Shown here one piece after another: positions 1-7,331 of a DNA stretch of 19,275 nucleotides. A model generated the notes under the pieces. That model was not told the origin of the DNA, searched no databases, and saw nothing but the letters and a program-made list of their open reading frames with translations. Position numbers and translations under genes: made by a program. Source of the DNA: an uncultured Mesocricetibacter sp. (GTDB lineage: Bacteria > Pseudomonadota > Gammaproteobacteria > Enterobacterales > Pasteurellaceae); NCBI GenBank assembly GCA_905373425.1, contig CAJPST010000015.1:1-19275 (forward strand). The letters are read 5' to 3'. Within the stretch, counting starts at the first letter, position 1, and every line of letters starts with the position of its first letter.

Positions 1-583
1 AATTAATACGAAGTGCGGTCAGAATTTCATCCATTTTATCGGGATGTTGCTTTTGTAGCCAATTGAATGCGGTTTCTGCCGAGGGCGGGTTTATTACCCA
101 TATCTGACAACGGCTGTAAATAGTGGCAGGCAGACTCGCCGATAAATCGGTTTGTAACAGAAAATAGGTGTTTGGACGTGGTTCTTCCAGTGTTTTCAGC
201 AACGCATTAACTGCATTTTCGGTTAGCCGTTCCGCCTCTTGCACAAATACCACCTTATTGCCGTTTTGTTGCGCATGCTGATTGACTTTTTCGTTAATTT
301 CACGCACTTGATCAACGCCGATATCTTTATTTTCAATCGGTGCCAATAGATGAAAGTCAGGGTGATTTCCGGCTTGGAACAGATGGCAGCTATGACAAAT
401 TTCGCACGGCGCACCATTTTCCGGTGATTGGCAAATTAATCGGTGGGCGATCATACGAATTAGTTGCTCCGCCCCCAATCCGGTGTCCGCTTTAAACAAC
501 AAAGCATGATGCCCGTAACCTTGAGCAAAGGCAGTGTTAATCCGGTCAAAATAAGGCGTGAGCCAAGGATATAGGCGCATCAT
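1..583 (-). CDS. holB: DNA polymerase III delta' subunit, C-terminus cut by window edge
   Basis: Clamp-loader subunit delta', which works with the tau/gamma ATPases and delta to load the beta sliding clamp during replication. The visible 194 residues begin MMRLYPWLTPYF and resemble the E. coli HolB N-terminus. Four cysteines (C51, C60, C63, C66) form the expected zinc site. The P-loop region (ADTGLGAEQ, about 32-40) is degenerate, lacking the Walker lysine and serine/threonine, as is normal for delta', which does not hydrolyse ATP. The LLKTLEEP and YSRC motifs follow. The rest of a roughly 330-residue protein lies off the left edge. The start ATG (583-581) overlaps the tmk stop TGA (582-580), which implies translational coupling; the adjacent ATG at 580-578 is an equally possible start. 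The gene is last in the plsY-mltG-tmk-holB run. Confidence 0.95.
   Translation of the reverse strand, partial: MMRLYPWLTPYFDRINTAFAQGYGHHALLFKADTGLGAEQLIRMIAHRLICQSPENGAPCEICHSCHLFQAGNHPDFHLLAPIENKDIGVDQVREINEKVNQHAQQNGNKVVFVQEAERLTENAVNALLKTLEEPRPNTYFLLQTDLSASLPATIYSRCQIWVINPPSAETAFNWLQKQHPDKMDEILTALRIN
11..19 (+). repeat. DNA uptake sequence (core 9-mer)
   Basis: Exact AAGTGCGGT followed by an A/T-rich stretch, as in the longer H. influenzae-type uptake motif. It lies inside holB, where the coding strand reads ACC GCA CTT (Thr-Ala-Leu). Confidence 0.9.
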
Positions 584-1209
584 TTAGTTAAATTAACAAA
601 ATTTTCAACCGCACTTTGAATGTCAGCCGTAACATTTTTAATATGCTGTCCGGCATTAATAGTGACGGCTTTGGGATTATTAGTAACTAGTTCCAAATAG
701 CGCGCACGGGTACGATGAAAAAAATCAAGGCTTTGCTGTTCAATACGATCGAGTTTCCCTCGTCCATGTGCGCGGGCTAACCCGGCTTCGGGGTGGATAT
801 CCAAATACAAGGTTAAATCAGGCTCAAAATCGCCTAATATCGTTTGTTTTAAAGTAGCCAGTAGCTGTTGATCTATCTGACGCCCTCCGCCCTGATATGC
901 CTGCGAGGACATATCATGCCGATCGCCGATAACCCATTTTCCTTCCGCAAGAGCAGGTTTGATGACATTTTCCACTAATTGCACCCGAGCCGCATACAGC
1001 ATTAATAACTCCGCTTTATCGCTGATCGGCTCTTCCATTTCATGTTTGATCAAATGGCGCAGTTTCTCTGCCAACGGCGTGCCGCCCGGTTCACGAGTGA
1101 ATACGAGATCGGTAATGCCTTGTTTTTTTAATTGCGCAATTACAGCTTTTCGCGCCGTAGTTTTGCCTGCGCCTTCCAAACCTTCCAAAACGATAAACTT
1201 ACCTTTCAT
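580..1209 (-). CDS. tmk: Thymidylate kinase
   Basis: Phosphorylates dTMP to dTDP with ATP in the cytoplasm, an essential step in dTTP synthesis. The protein is 209 residues, the usual size. It has the P-loop GLEGAGKTT (10-18), the TREPGGT segment (38-44), the DRH motif (96-98) followed by SSQAYQGGGR (101-110), and a LID region with basic residues (about 142-155, GLARAHGRGKLDR). The ATG (1209-1207) shares one base with the mltG stop, and the tmk stop overlaps the holB start, so mltG, tmk and holB form one translationally coupled unit. An exact uptake sequence near the 3' end encodes Ser-Ala-Val within the C-terminal helix. Confidence 0.97.
   Translation of the reverse strand: MKGKFIVLEGLEGAGKTTARKAVIAQLKKQGITDLVFTREPGGTPLAEKLRHLIKHEMEEPISDKAELLMLYAARVQLVENVIKPALAEGKWVIGDRHDMSSQAYQGGGRQIDQQLLATLKQTILGDFEPDLTLYLDIHPEAGLARAHGRGKLDRIEQQSLDFFHRTRARYLELVTNNPKAVTINAGQHIKNVTADIQSAVENFVNLTK
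608..616 (-). repeat. DNA uptake sequence (core 9-mer)
   Basis: ACCGCACTT on the plus strand, so the motif is in minus orientation. It encodes Ser-Ala-Val near the end of tmk. Confidence 0.9.
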
Positions 1210-2252
1210 TATTTGCCCTTTTGATTACTGCGATACCAACGCAGATACTCCTGTACGGCACGGTTGTGATCGTTTATATTGGTACTGAATTTATGGCCTC
1301 CGGTGCCATCCGCCACAAAATACAGAAAATTGGTTTTCTCCGGTTTTGCCACGGCCATCAATGCGCCTTCGCTCGGCGCGGCAATCGGAGTTGGCGGTAA
1401 GCCGTCAATAACATAAGTATTATATGCAGTTGGCTGTTCCAGATCCTTTTTGCGGATATTACCGTCGTAGCTATCGCCCATGCCATAAATTACTGTCGGA
1501 TCGGTTTGTAGTTTCATTTTTAATTTCAACCGATTGATAAATACGGAAGCAACTTTGCCACGTTCTGCCGCAATCCCTGTCTCTTTTTCTACAATAGAAG
1601 CCAAAATTAACATTTCATAAGGATTATTAAGTGGCAAATCCTTATCGCGCTCCGCCCAAGCTTTATCCAACGTTTTTACCATACGCTCCGCCGCACGTTT
1701 AAGCAATGCCGTATCAGTGGAATTCGGGGTATAATTGTATGTATCGGGATAAATCCAGCCTTCAGGTTTTTGTTGTTCGTTTAGAGTTTTAATTTCAGGC
1801 AATAAAGGTTGAATTAGGGCAAATACTGCGCTTTCATCCTTTACTTCGCGCTTTAAGTGCGGTGCATTTTCTAAGGATTTTAATACCTGTTTAACCGTTT
1901 CGCCCTCGGTAAAACGCAAGGAAAATTGCGCTTCTTTACCTTCATTTAATACTTTTAATAGATCGGTTACGGTGTGCACGCCGTTGAGTGAATAAGTTCC
2001 CGCTTTAAACTGACTCAATTCGGGATTGAGCTTGATCAACCAAGGTAATAATGCTGCATTATCAAGAATCTTTTCCTGTTCCAACAAAGTTACCAGTTTA
2101 TTCGTACTGGTGCCTCGTTCTACGGTCAGTAATTGATCCTGTTGCACATTCACGGTTTGAGTGGCAAATTGTTGCAACTGCTGATATCCCCAAAAAGCAA
2201 CACCTGCCACAACAATAATAAGAAAGAAAATAAATTTACAGAGTTTTTTCAT
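1209..2252 (-). CDS. mltG: Endolytic murein transglycosylase MltG (YceG family)
   Basis: Inner-membrane lytic transglycosylase that cleaves nascent peptidoglycan strands and so sets glycan chain length. It has 347 residues, typical for the family. A short basic N-terminus precedes one membrane segment (about 6-22, IFFLIIVVAGVAFWGY), followed by a LysM-like region and the YceG catalytic domain. EGWIYPDTYNY (164-174) and ASIVEKETG (218-226) are the family signatures. The catalytic glutamate should be E222 by alignment to E. coli E218, which is my inference. Later motifs include LQTDPTVIYG and PTPIAAPS. It follows plsY after 36 bases and overlaps tmk, so it is probably in one operon. No good ribosome-binding site is visible upstream of its ATG. 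Confidence 0.96.
   Translation of the reverse strand: MKKLCKFIFFLIIVVAGVAFWGYQQLQQFATQTVNVQQDQLLTVERGTSTNKLVTLLEQEKILDNAALLPWLIKLNPELSQFKAGTYSLNGVHTVTDLLKVLNEGKEAQFSLRFTEGETVKQVLKSLENAPHLKREVKDESAVFALIQPLLPEIKTLNEQQKPEGWIYPDTYNYTPNSTDTALLKRAAERMVKTLDKAWAERDKDLPLNNPYEMLILASIVEKETGIAAERGKVASVFINRLKLKMKLQTDPTVIYGMGDSYDGNIRKKDLEQPTAYNTYVIDGLPPTPIAAPSEGALMAVAKPEKTNFLYFVADGTGGHKFSTNINDHNRAVQEYLRWYRSNQKGK
1855..1863 (+). repeat. DNA uptake sequence (core 9-mer)
   Basis: Exact AAGTGCGGT inside mltG. The coding strand reads Pro-His-Leu across it (APHLKR), in a region between recognisable domains. Confidence 0.9.
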
Positions 2253-2288
2253 AAGCCGGATAATTCATTAAAGTTTAAAGTTAAGAGA

Positions 2289-2885
2289 CTATTTTTTAAA
2301 TTTATACAAAACCTTGTCTTCTTCTCCACGCCAAAGACGTTGAATATTGACATGATGGCGATAAATCAATAAACAACAAACCAGAGCGACCGGAAAAGTA
2401 AACTCAGGTTTAAACCACCATACATAAAACGGCACTAACAAGGCGGTAACAACAGCACTTAGCGATGAATACCCACTCACCACAAATACCAATAACCATG
2501 TACCTAACATAGAACCTGCAACGCCCCAAGCAATTGGTGCGATTGCGCCGAAAGCGGTGGCCACGCCTTTGCCACCTTTAAAATTGAAAAAAACGGGAAA
2601 TATATGACCGAGGCAAGCAGCAAGCGCTACCATGCCTAATTCAAAATGGGTTAAACCTAAATAATACCCCGCCCATACCGGCAGCATCCCTTTCAACATA
2701 TCAAAAACTAACACTACTAAGGCCGGCCATTTACCACCAATTCGCAGTACATTAGTTGCGCCGGGATTGCGAGAACCTTCACTGCGCGGATCCGGCAAGC
2801 CAAATAGCCGACAAAATAAGATAGCGGCAGAAAGCGAACCTAGCAAATAGGCGCATAGCATATAAAAAAAAGCAAAAAGGCTCAT
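2289..2885 (-). CDS. plsY: Glycerol-3-phosphate acyltransferase PlsY
   Basis: Integral membrane enzyme that transfers an acyl group from acyl-phosphate to glycerol-3-phosphate, making lysophosphatidate, the first committed phospholipid intermediate. It has 198 residues, the usual size. The conserved cytoplasmic loops are visible: GSRNPGATNVLRIGG (about 37-51) and the glycine/lysine-rich HIFPVFFNFKGGKGVATAFG (about 94-113). Several hydrophobic spans separate them, the first near residues 3-22. An AAGGGA ribosome-binding site lies about 7 bases before the ATG. It is divergent from folB and probably leads the mltG-tmk-holB run. Confidence 0.96.
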   Translation of the reverse strand: MSLFAFFYMLCAYLLGSLSAAILFCRLFGLPDPRSEGSRNPGATNVLRIGGKWPALVVLVFDMLKGMLPVWAGYYLGLTHFELGMVALAACLGHIFPVFFNFKGGKGVATAFGAIAPIAWGVAGSMLGTWLLVFVVSGYSSLSAVVTALLVPFYVWWFKPEFTFPVALVCCLLIYRHHVNIQRLWRGEEDKVLYKFKK

Positions 2886-2985
2886 AATATTCCCTTTGGC
2901 AGATATAAACGGAAAAAGTTGTTCGCTATTTTACCTAAAATTGATAGGATTAGGCGAAAAATTTTATAGAGGCACGTAAAAGCAA

Positions 2986-3342
2986 ATGAAAGATCGAATT
3001 TTTATTGAAGAATTAACCGTATTTACGCAAATCGGCGTATATGATTGGGAACAGCAAATTAAACAAAAATTAATATTTGATCTGGAAATGGCATGGGATT
3101 GTCACCAAGCAGCGGAAACCGATGATGTACAATTTTGTTTAAACTATGCCGAAGTTTCTGATTTTATTATTAATTATGTGCAATCTAAGTCCTTTCTTTT
3201 AATTGAACGGGTTGCCTACGAAGTTGCCGAACAACTGCAACAACACTTTCAAATTAAATGGCTGCGCCTTAAACTGGCTAAACCACAAGCGGTGGCACAG
3301 GCACGTAGTGTCGGTATCATTATTGAGCGGGGAGAAATCTGA
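2986..3342 (+). CDS. folB: Dihydroneopterin aldolase
   Basis: Converts 7,8-dihydroneopterin to 6-hydroxymethyl-dihydropterin and glycolaldehyde in folate synthesis. It has 118 residues, standard for the small single-domain FolB family. Recognisable parts are the N-terminal strand MKDRIFIEELTVFTQIGVYDWE with the substrate-binding glutamate E22, the NYAEV segment (53-57), LIERVAYEVAE (72-82), and LAKPQAV with the catalytic lysine K99. An AGAGG ribosome-binding site (2968-2972) lies 13 bases before the ATG, rather long spacing. Divergent from plsY across a 100-base gap; convergent with yigB downstream. Confidence 0.95.
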   Translation: MKDRIFIEELTVFTQIGVYDWEQQIKQKLIFDLEMAWDCHQAAETDDVQFCLNYAEVSDFIINYVQSKSFLLIERVAYEVAEQLQQHFQIKWLRLKLAKPQAVAQARSVGIIIERGEI

Positions 3343-3375
3343 TTTTATATAATGATAGCGACCGAATAAAGTCGC

Positions 3376-4110
3376 TTATATAGAGAAGAATTCTCCACCG
3401 GAATTTAGCTTTAGTAAATCAGACAGATCTGAAATTTCCACTGTGGGTAACACGCTGGCTTCTTCAAACTGTGCAAAAGTTTTTTCCGATAAATTCAACC
3501 ACACCGCTTGGCAGCCGGCTTGAATAGCACCTTGTACATCAGTAGTTAAATTATCACCGATATGCAAAATTTCATGCGGTTCCACTCGGAAATAGTTCGC
3601 TGCTTGATGGAATAAATCGCAATGGGGTTTCGCCCGTCCATTTTTACCGCCCCACAATGTGAGGGCAAACTGAGAAAAACCGATTCGCTCGGGAACAACA
3701 TTGCCGTTAGTTAATGCCGCCAGCTTATACTTTGATTGCAATACGTTAAGCACCTCAAGACTTTGTTGCGGCACATCAATTTTATGCCGCCAGTGTAGAA
3801 AATAATCCATCGCGTCCCGACAAATTTCTTCAATTTCTAGGGCGTTTTTACCATGAAATTGTAACATTGCCCGAATAGTTGCCATACGCCAAGCGGTAAC
3901 ATCTTCACATAAGATCGGATCATTTCGCTCAATTTGGTGTTTCCAACTATGCCAGTAATCTAAATCCAATTGATTGATGTGACTTGAATTGCGTAGAAAG
4001 TCCACACAATTCAGATCAGCCAAACGAATAACTTCTGAATTATCGTAAAGCGTGTCGTCTAAGTCAAAGCTCATAACTTTGAACGGAAGTAAAGTGCGGT
4101 GGAATTTCAT
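3376..4110 (-). CDS. yigB: HAD-family phosphatase YigB
   Basis: HAD-superfamily phosphatase. The E. coli homologue dephosphorylates 5-amino-6-(5-phospho-D-ribitylamino)uracil in riboflavin synthesis, among other substrates. Motif I is FDLDDTLYDN (about 15-24, nucleophile and acid/base aspartates). Motif II is ALTNGN, motif III the lysine in GRAKPHCDLF, and motif IV HIGDNLTTDVQGA. The N-terminus closely follows E. coli YigB, and the DVTAWR and RHKIDVPQQ segments are shared. Its place downstream of xerC matches E. coli, except that a VOC gene lies between, with a 6-base gap to yigB. An exact uptake sequence sits in the first ten codons (Arg-Thr-Leu). Confidence 0.9.
   Translation of the reverse strand: MKFHRTLLPFKVMSFDLDDTLYDNSEVIRLADLNCVDFLRNSSHINQLDLDYWHSWKHQIERNDPILCEDVTAWRMATIRAMLQFHGKNALEIEEICRDAMDYFLHWRHKIDVPQQSLEVLNVLQSKYKLAALTNGNVVPERIGFSQFALTLWGGKNGRAKPHCDLFHQAANYFRVEPHEILHIGDNLTTDVQGAIQAGCQAVWLNLSEKTFAQFEEASVLPTVEISDLSDLLKLNSGGEFFSI
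4092..4100 (+). repeat. DNA uptake sequence (core 9-mer)
   Basis: Exact AAGTGCGGT within the first codons of yigB, where it encodes Arg-Thr-Leu at residues 5-7. This position so close to a start codon is unusual among the coding copies here. Confidence 0.9.
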
Positions 4111-4116
4111 CGTATT

Positions 4117-4539
4117 TTATAAAACCAAATTATCATTTTCATCTAATTGCCAAAACGGATTAAATGCTACTTCAATTAAATATCCGTCGGGATCTTTAAA
4201 ATAACCGCTATAACCTCCCCAAAAGACTTCTTGTGCCGGTTTAACTATTGTTGCGCCTAAGCTTTCTACCCGAGCAAGAACATCGTCCACTTCCAACTTT
4301 GATTTGGCATTATAAGACAATGTTAAACCCGAAAATGTCGAGGGTTGATAAGGTAATGAACAATCTTGCGCCAGCGATGAGAGCGGATATAAGCCTAAGA
4401 CAATTCCGCCAAGCGGAAATAAAACGTAATGTTCCATGCTCTGTGGTGAACGTTTCCATTGCAAACCTTGTTCATAAAAAGCCAGAGAACGGGCTAAGTC
4501 TTGAACGCCAAAGGTAATTAACGTCAGTTTTTGTCGCAT
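4117..4539 (-). CDS. VOC-superfamily (glyoxalase/bleomycin-resistance fold) protein
   Basis: Small protein of 140 residues with one vicinal-oxygen-chelate domain. It opens with LTLITFGVQDLARSLAFYEQ, the usual first beta-strand and helix. It ends with the family pattern GGYSGYFKDPDGYLIEVAFNPFW, whose glutamate is a likely metal ligand. The substrate is unknown: VOC proteins include glyoxalases, dioxygenases and antibiotic-binding proteins, and nothing here decides between them. The start is set by a strong ribosome-binding site, AGGAGAT, four bases before ATG 4539; this overlaps the xerC stop (TAAGGAG). It lies between xerC and yigB, which are neighbours in E. coli, so it is probably an added cotranscribed gene. 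Confidence 0.85.
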   Translation of the reverse strand: MRQKLTLITFGVQDLARSLAFYEQGLQWKRSPQSMEHYVLFPLGGIVLGLYPLSSLAQDCSLPYQPSTFSGLTLSYNAKSKLEVDDVLARVESLGATIVKPAQEVFWGGYSGYFKDPDGYLIEVAFNPFWQLDENDNLVL

Positions 4540-4549
4540 GATTATCTCC

Positions 4550-5449
4550 TTATTTCTTACGCCTTGCGCGCGGGTGGGCGCTGTCATATACCTGCGCGAG
4601 ATGTTGGAAATCCAAGTGAGTATAAATTTGAGTGGTAGACAAATTGCTATGCCCAAGTAATTCCTGCACTGCGCGCAAATCAGAACTGGCTTCTAACATA
4701 TGAGTGGCAAAGCTGTGGCGTAATTTGTGCGGGTTCAAATGCGCATTTAATCCTTGTTTAATGCCCCAGATTTCCATTCTTTTTTGAATAGAACGGGAAC
4801 TCATGCGATTGCCAAGCGAACTGACGAATAAGGCATCATCTTTCGGATTAAAAAGTAACCGCACTTTTAGCCATTGCTGAATAGCGTGTGAAGCATAACG
4901 ACCAAAGGGCAAAATGCGCTCTTTATTCCCTTTCCCCAATACCCGCACCTCGCGCACTCGTGTATTGATGCTGTTTAAGTTCAGCCCTTGCAACTCAGAC
5001 AGTCGTAACCCTGAGCTATACATCAGCTCCAACATAGCGCGATCTCGAATATCAATAGGCTCATTGCTTTGATTATTCAGCAATTTTGTTACTTGTTCCT
5101 GATCGATATTTTTCGGTAAATGCTTTGCCTGTTTCGGTGCGGAAATACCAACGGCAGGATTAACCGACAATTCCCCTTGCACAACCAAATAACTGAAAAA
5201 CTGACGCAGAGCGGATAATCTTAATGCCAAGCTTTTTTCCCGTAGGCCAGCTTTTTTACTTTCCGCCAACACAAAACGTACTACGCTTGCCGTCACCTGT
5301 TGCCAAGAAGTAATATCATTTTGAGTTAAAATCACCGTAACCGCCATCAACTGACGCTGATAGTTATCAAGTGTATGCGGGCTAACCTGTCTTTCAATAC
5401 GCAGGTAATCCAAATATTTATGCAATAAAGAAGTAAAGTTATCGTTCAT
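4550..5449 (-). CDS. xerC: Tyrosine recombinase XerC
   Basis: Site-specific recombinase that acts with XerD at the chromosomal dif site to resolve dimers at division. It has 299 residues, the normal length. The N-terminal SAM-like core-binding domain spans about 5-90. The catalytic domain carries R149 (SGLRLSE), K173 (LGKGNKE), H241 and R244 (HKLRHSFATH), H267 (LLGHSNL) and the nucleophile Y276 (TTQIYTHLD), so all six active-site residues are present. Its ATG overlaps the DUF484 stop by 11 bases, as in related genomes. An exact uptake sequence falls at Lys-Val-Arg in a variable part of the catalytic domain. Confidence 0.97.
   Translation of the reverse strand: MNDNFTSLLHKYLDYLRIERQVSPHTLDNYQRQLMAVTVILTQNDITSWQQVTASVVRFVLAESKKAGLREKSLALRLSALRQFFSYLVVQGELSVNPAVGISAPKQAKHLPKNIDQEQVTKLLNNQSNEPIDIRDRAMLELMYSSGLRLSELQGLNLNSINTRVREVRVLGKGNKERILPFGRYASHAIQQWLKVRLLFNPKDDALFVSSLGNRMSSRSIQKRMEIWGIKQGLNAHLNPHKLRHSFATHMLEASSDLRAVQELLGHSNLSTTQIYTHLDFQHLAQVYDSAHPRARRKK
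4858..4866 (-). repeat. DNA uptake sequence (core 9-mer)
   Basis: ACCGCACTT on the plus strand. It encodes Lys-Val-Arg in xerC, between the K173 and H241 motifs. Confidence 0.9.
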
Positions 5450-6119
5450 AATTCAGTAGCCAGCGGTGTAAATGCAGCTCCACAATATCTACCAAATGTC
5501 GTAGAAATGCCGTGTCTTGACCGTTATGAAAGTGGCGCACATCATGGGCACAGAACAATAAAAGTGCGGTCGGTTTTTGTAGCGTTTTAGCGCCCAGCAG
5601 ACAACAGGCAACGGATCCAATCGGCAATTCATCAGGCAGAAACATTAGTGATTTTTCGCGATTGGTCAGCTCACCAAGATAAAAATGACGCAATCCGAAA
5701 CGCTCCAGTCGAATCAATTCAAAAGCTTTGCGGTCAATCCAATATTGTGCCGGCACATCGGGATTTTTCTCCCATTGATCATTGAACAGGAGAATTTTTG
5801 CCGCTTGTAATTCATAAGACTTTACCCATTGATTGAGCTTTTCAATACCCTGTAAAAAATGGTTGGTAGCCGATAACTTTTGTTGTAACGGCATAAGTCC
5901 TAGAAAAATATCGGGTTCCTGTTGTGCCAATCGCCCGAACTTGGTCAGTTCGCTTTCTAATTCTTTAATATATTGACGCTGGCGTTCAAGTTGCATTTCG
6001 ATCAGCGAAAGATTACCTTTTTGTGCGTGCGGAATAATCAGCGTATCAAGCAATTCGAGATGATTAGCGAAGAACGTCGGATGATTTTTGAGGTAATTGA
6101 TAATGTCTTGTTCGGTCAT
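5439..6119 (-). CDS. yigA: DUF484 family protein (YigA-like)
   Basis: Protein of 226 residues in the DUF484 family, which is predicted to have a GAF-like fold and has no firmly established function. The opening pattern EQDIINYLKNHPTFFANHLELL is the family hallmark. A likely coiled coil follows (about 40-65, LIEMQLERQRQYIKELESEL). The C-terminal part (SVACCLLGAKTLQKPTALLLFCAHD) fits a GAF-like core. It overlaps xerC by 11 bases, the arrangement also found in enterobacteria, which suggests a link to XerC expression, though no mechanism is visible. A GGAG ribosome-binding site lies 8 bases before ATG 6119. An exact uptake sequence encodes Thr-Ala-Leu. Confidence 0.9.
   Translation of the reverse strand: MTEQDIINYLKNHPTFFANHLELLDTLIIPHAQKGNLSLIEMQLERQRQYIKELESELTKFGRLAQQEPDIFLGLMPLQQKLSATNHFLQGIEKLNQWVKSYELQAAKILLFNDQWEKNPDVPAQYWIDRKAFELIRLERFGLRHFYLGELTNREKSLMFLPDELPIGSVACCLLGAKTLQKPTALLLFCAHDVRHFHNGQDTAFLRHLVDIVELHLHRWLLNYER
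5562..5570 (+). repeat. DNA uptake sequence (core 9-mer)
   Basis: Exact AAGTGCGGT inside the DUF484 gene. The coding strand reads Thr-Ala-Leu in the last third of the protein. Confidence 0.9.
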
Positions 6120-6333
6120 TTTTTCGTTCTCCGTAACTGATATTACTAAGAAACGTTCCTTTGCTTTGTGCGTGGAAAAAATAGCTCAAAAGAAACGAGT
6201 CCGACCTCATGGCTCTTTTCTTCTGGGGCATTATTTGTCCACAACAAATTATCTTTATATTCAAGCTGCTCAGACGGAAATTAAATCAACACGAGCGCTA
6301 TAGTGAAAAGTGCGGTCAATTTTTACGGTATTT
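6120..6333. other. Gap between dapF and the DUF484 gene, no convincing gene
   Basis: This 214-base gap is the longest non-coding stretch in the window, inside an otherwise tight gene run. It holds an exact uptake sequence at its dapF end (6308-6316). Two overlapping short open frames cross it: 66 codons on the minus strand (6064-6264) and 68 codons on the plus strand (6097-6303). Neither has a convincing ribosome-binding site or recognisable motif, and both run into the DUF484 coding region. It may carry a separate promoter for the DUF484-xerC-yigB genes, but I could not pick out a convincing -35/-10 pair. Confidence 0.5.
6308..6316 (+). repeat. DNA uptake sequence (core 9-mer)
   Basis: Exact AAGTGCGGT followed by CAATTTTTA, in the gap 18 bases beyond the dapF stop. 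It has no inverted partner, so it is not a hairpin terminator. Confidence 0.9.
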
Positions 6334-7158
6334 TTAGAGTTTTATTGTGCCATCATAAACATGAGTAGCATCACCCGTCATATATAATGGATGCCCCTCA
6401 CCCCGCCATTCGATGATTAAACTGCCACCCGGCAAATCCACCTGCACTTTATTATCTAACACACCCTGCATAATGCCAACCGCAGCCGCCGCACAAGCAC
6501 CGCTACCACAGGCTTGGGTCTCACCTGCGCCTCGTTCGTACACACGCAATTTTATGTGATTACGATTGATGATTTGCATAAAACCCACATTAACCCGCTC
6601 GGGGAAACGCTCATGGCTTTCCAGTAAAGGCCCTAATTGTTCCACATTAGCAGTTTTAATATCGTTTACTTGCACCACACAATGTGGGTTACCCATAGAC
6701 ACCGCACCACATAACACAGTCTGAACGCTAGTACGCAGAATATAATTTTTTTCAAATTTATTCGCAATAAACGGAATTTTGGATGGTTCCCAAATCGGCT
6801 CGCCCATATTGACCCGAATCATGCCATCGTCTTTAACGGTTAGAATCATTTTGCCGTTTTGTGTACTAACCGCAATATCTTGTTTATCGGTTAACGCTTT
6901 CATCGTCACGAAGCGGGCGAAACAACGCGCACCGTTACCGCATTGAGAAACTTCTCCGCCATCAGAATTGAAAATGCGATAATGAAAGTCCAGTTCGGGA
7001 TCATAAGGCGGTTCAACAATTAACAATTGATCAAAACCTATCCCACGATGGCGATCAGCCAGTTTACGAATAGTCTCTTCGGTAAAATAGACGTTCTGCG
7101 TTACGCCGTCAACTACCATAAAATCGTTTCCAAGGCCGTGCATTTTGGAAAAGTGCAT
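6334..7158 (-). CDS. dapF: Diaminopimelate epimerase
   Basis: Interconverts LL- and meso-diaminopimelate for lysine and peptidoglycan synthesis, using a cofactor-free two-cysteine mechanism. It has 274 residues, the standard length. C73 (SQCGNGARC) and C217 (QACGSGACAAA) are the two catalytic cysteines, each in its conserved motif. The N-terminus MHFSKMHGLGNDFMVVDG and the substrate loop ERGAGET also match the family. An AGGAAA ribosome-binding site precedes the ATG, with a TATAAT-type promoter further upstream. It heads the dapF-DUF484-xerC-VOC-yigB cluster, although the 214-base gap after it may separate transcripts. Confidence 0.97.
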   Translation of the reverse strand: MHFSKMHGLGNDFMVVDGVTQNVYFTEETIRKLADRHRGIGFDQLLIVEPPYDPELDFHYRIFNSDGGEVSQCGNGARCFARFVTMKALTDKQDIAVSTQNGKMILTVKDDGMIRVNMGEPIWEPSKIPFIANKFEKNYILRTSVQTVLCGAVSMGNPHCVVQVNDIKTANVEQLGPLLESHERFPERVNVGFMQIINRNHIKLRVYERGAGETQACGSGACAAAAVGIMQGVLDNKVQVDLPGGSLIIEWRGEGHPLYMTGDATHVYDGTIKL

Positions 7159-7194
7159 TGGTTTTCCTGTGATTTAAGTCATCATATGCGGCGT

Positions 7195-7223
7195 ATTATA
7201 ACGGCTTATCGGTAGCTAAGCAA
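7195..7223 (-). promoter_or_regulatory. Putative dapF promoter
   Basis: On the minus strand, TTGCTT (7223-7218) and a perfect TATAAT (7200-7195) are separated by 17 bases, about 37 bases before the dapF ATG. The -35 is weak; the -10 is ideal. Confidence 0.55.
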
Positions 7224-7288
7224 AAACGAATATAGGAAAGATTTTGCTTTTAAATATTTACCTTTGTTAAAATTACGTTACAATAAAC

Positions 7289-7307
7289 GGAATTGAGAAT
7301 CATTTTA
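7289..7307 (+). promoter_or_regulatory. Putative Fur box upstream of the siderophore ABC operon
   Basis: The 19 bases GGAATTGAGAATCATTTTA match 13 of 19 positions of the classic Fur consensus, including the run AATCATT. The site is 25 bases before the binding-protein ATG and immediately downstream of a TACAAT -10-like element (7279-7284). It is well placed for iron-dependent repression. This is inferred by consensus matching only. Confidence 0.7.
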
Positions 7308-7331
7308 AATACATGTAACAAGGATCATGCT

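Noticed and set aside
2941..2970. Possible folB promoter TTGATA / TATAGA
   Set aside because: The predicted start of transcription would be within the ribosome-binding region, only about ten bases before the ATG.
3357..3376. Possible bidirectional terminator between folB and yigB (AGCGAC with GTCGCT)
   Set aside because: Only a 6-base-pair stem, without a T-run on either strand, and it overlaps the yigB stop codon. Too weak to list as a feature.
4540..4656. N-terminal extension of the VOC gene upstream of 4539
   Set aside because: It lies inside xerC in another frame. ATG 4539 has a strong ribosome-binding site and gives a correct family N-terminus.
6064..6303. Two small opposing open frames in and beside the dapF-DUF484 gap
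   Set aside because: No ribosome-binding site or recognisable motif, and they overlap each other and the DUF484 gene. I treat them as chance frames.
7293..7331. 13-codon upstream extension of the siderophore-binding protein
   Set aside because: It would begin inside the Fur box and would spoil the signal peptide. ATG 7332 has AAGGA at good spacing.
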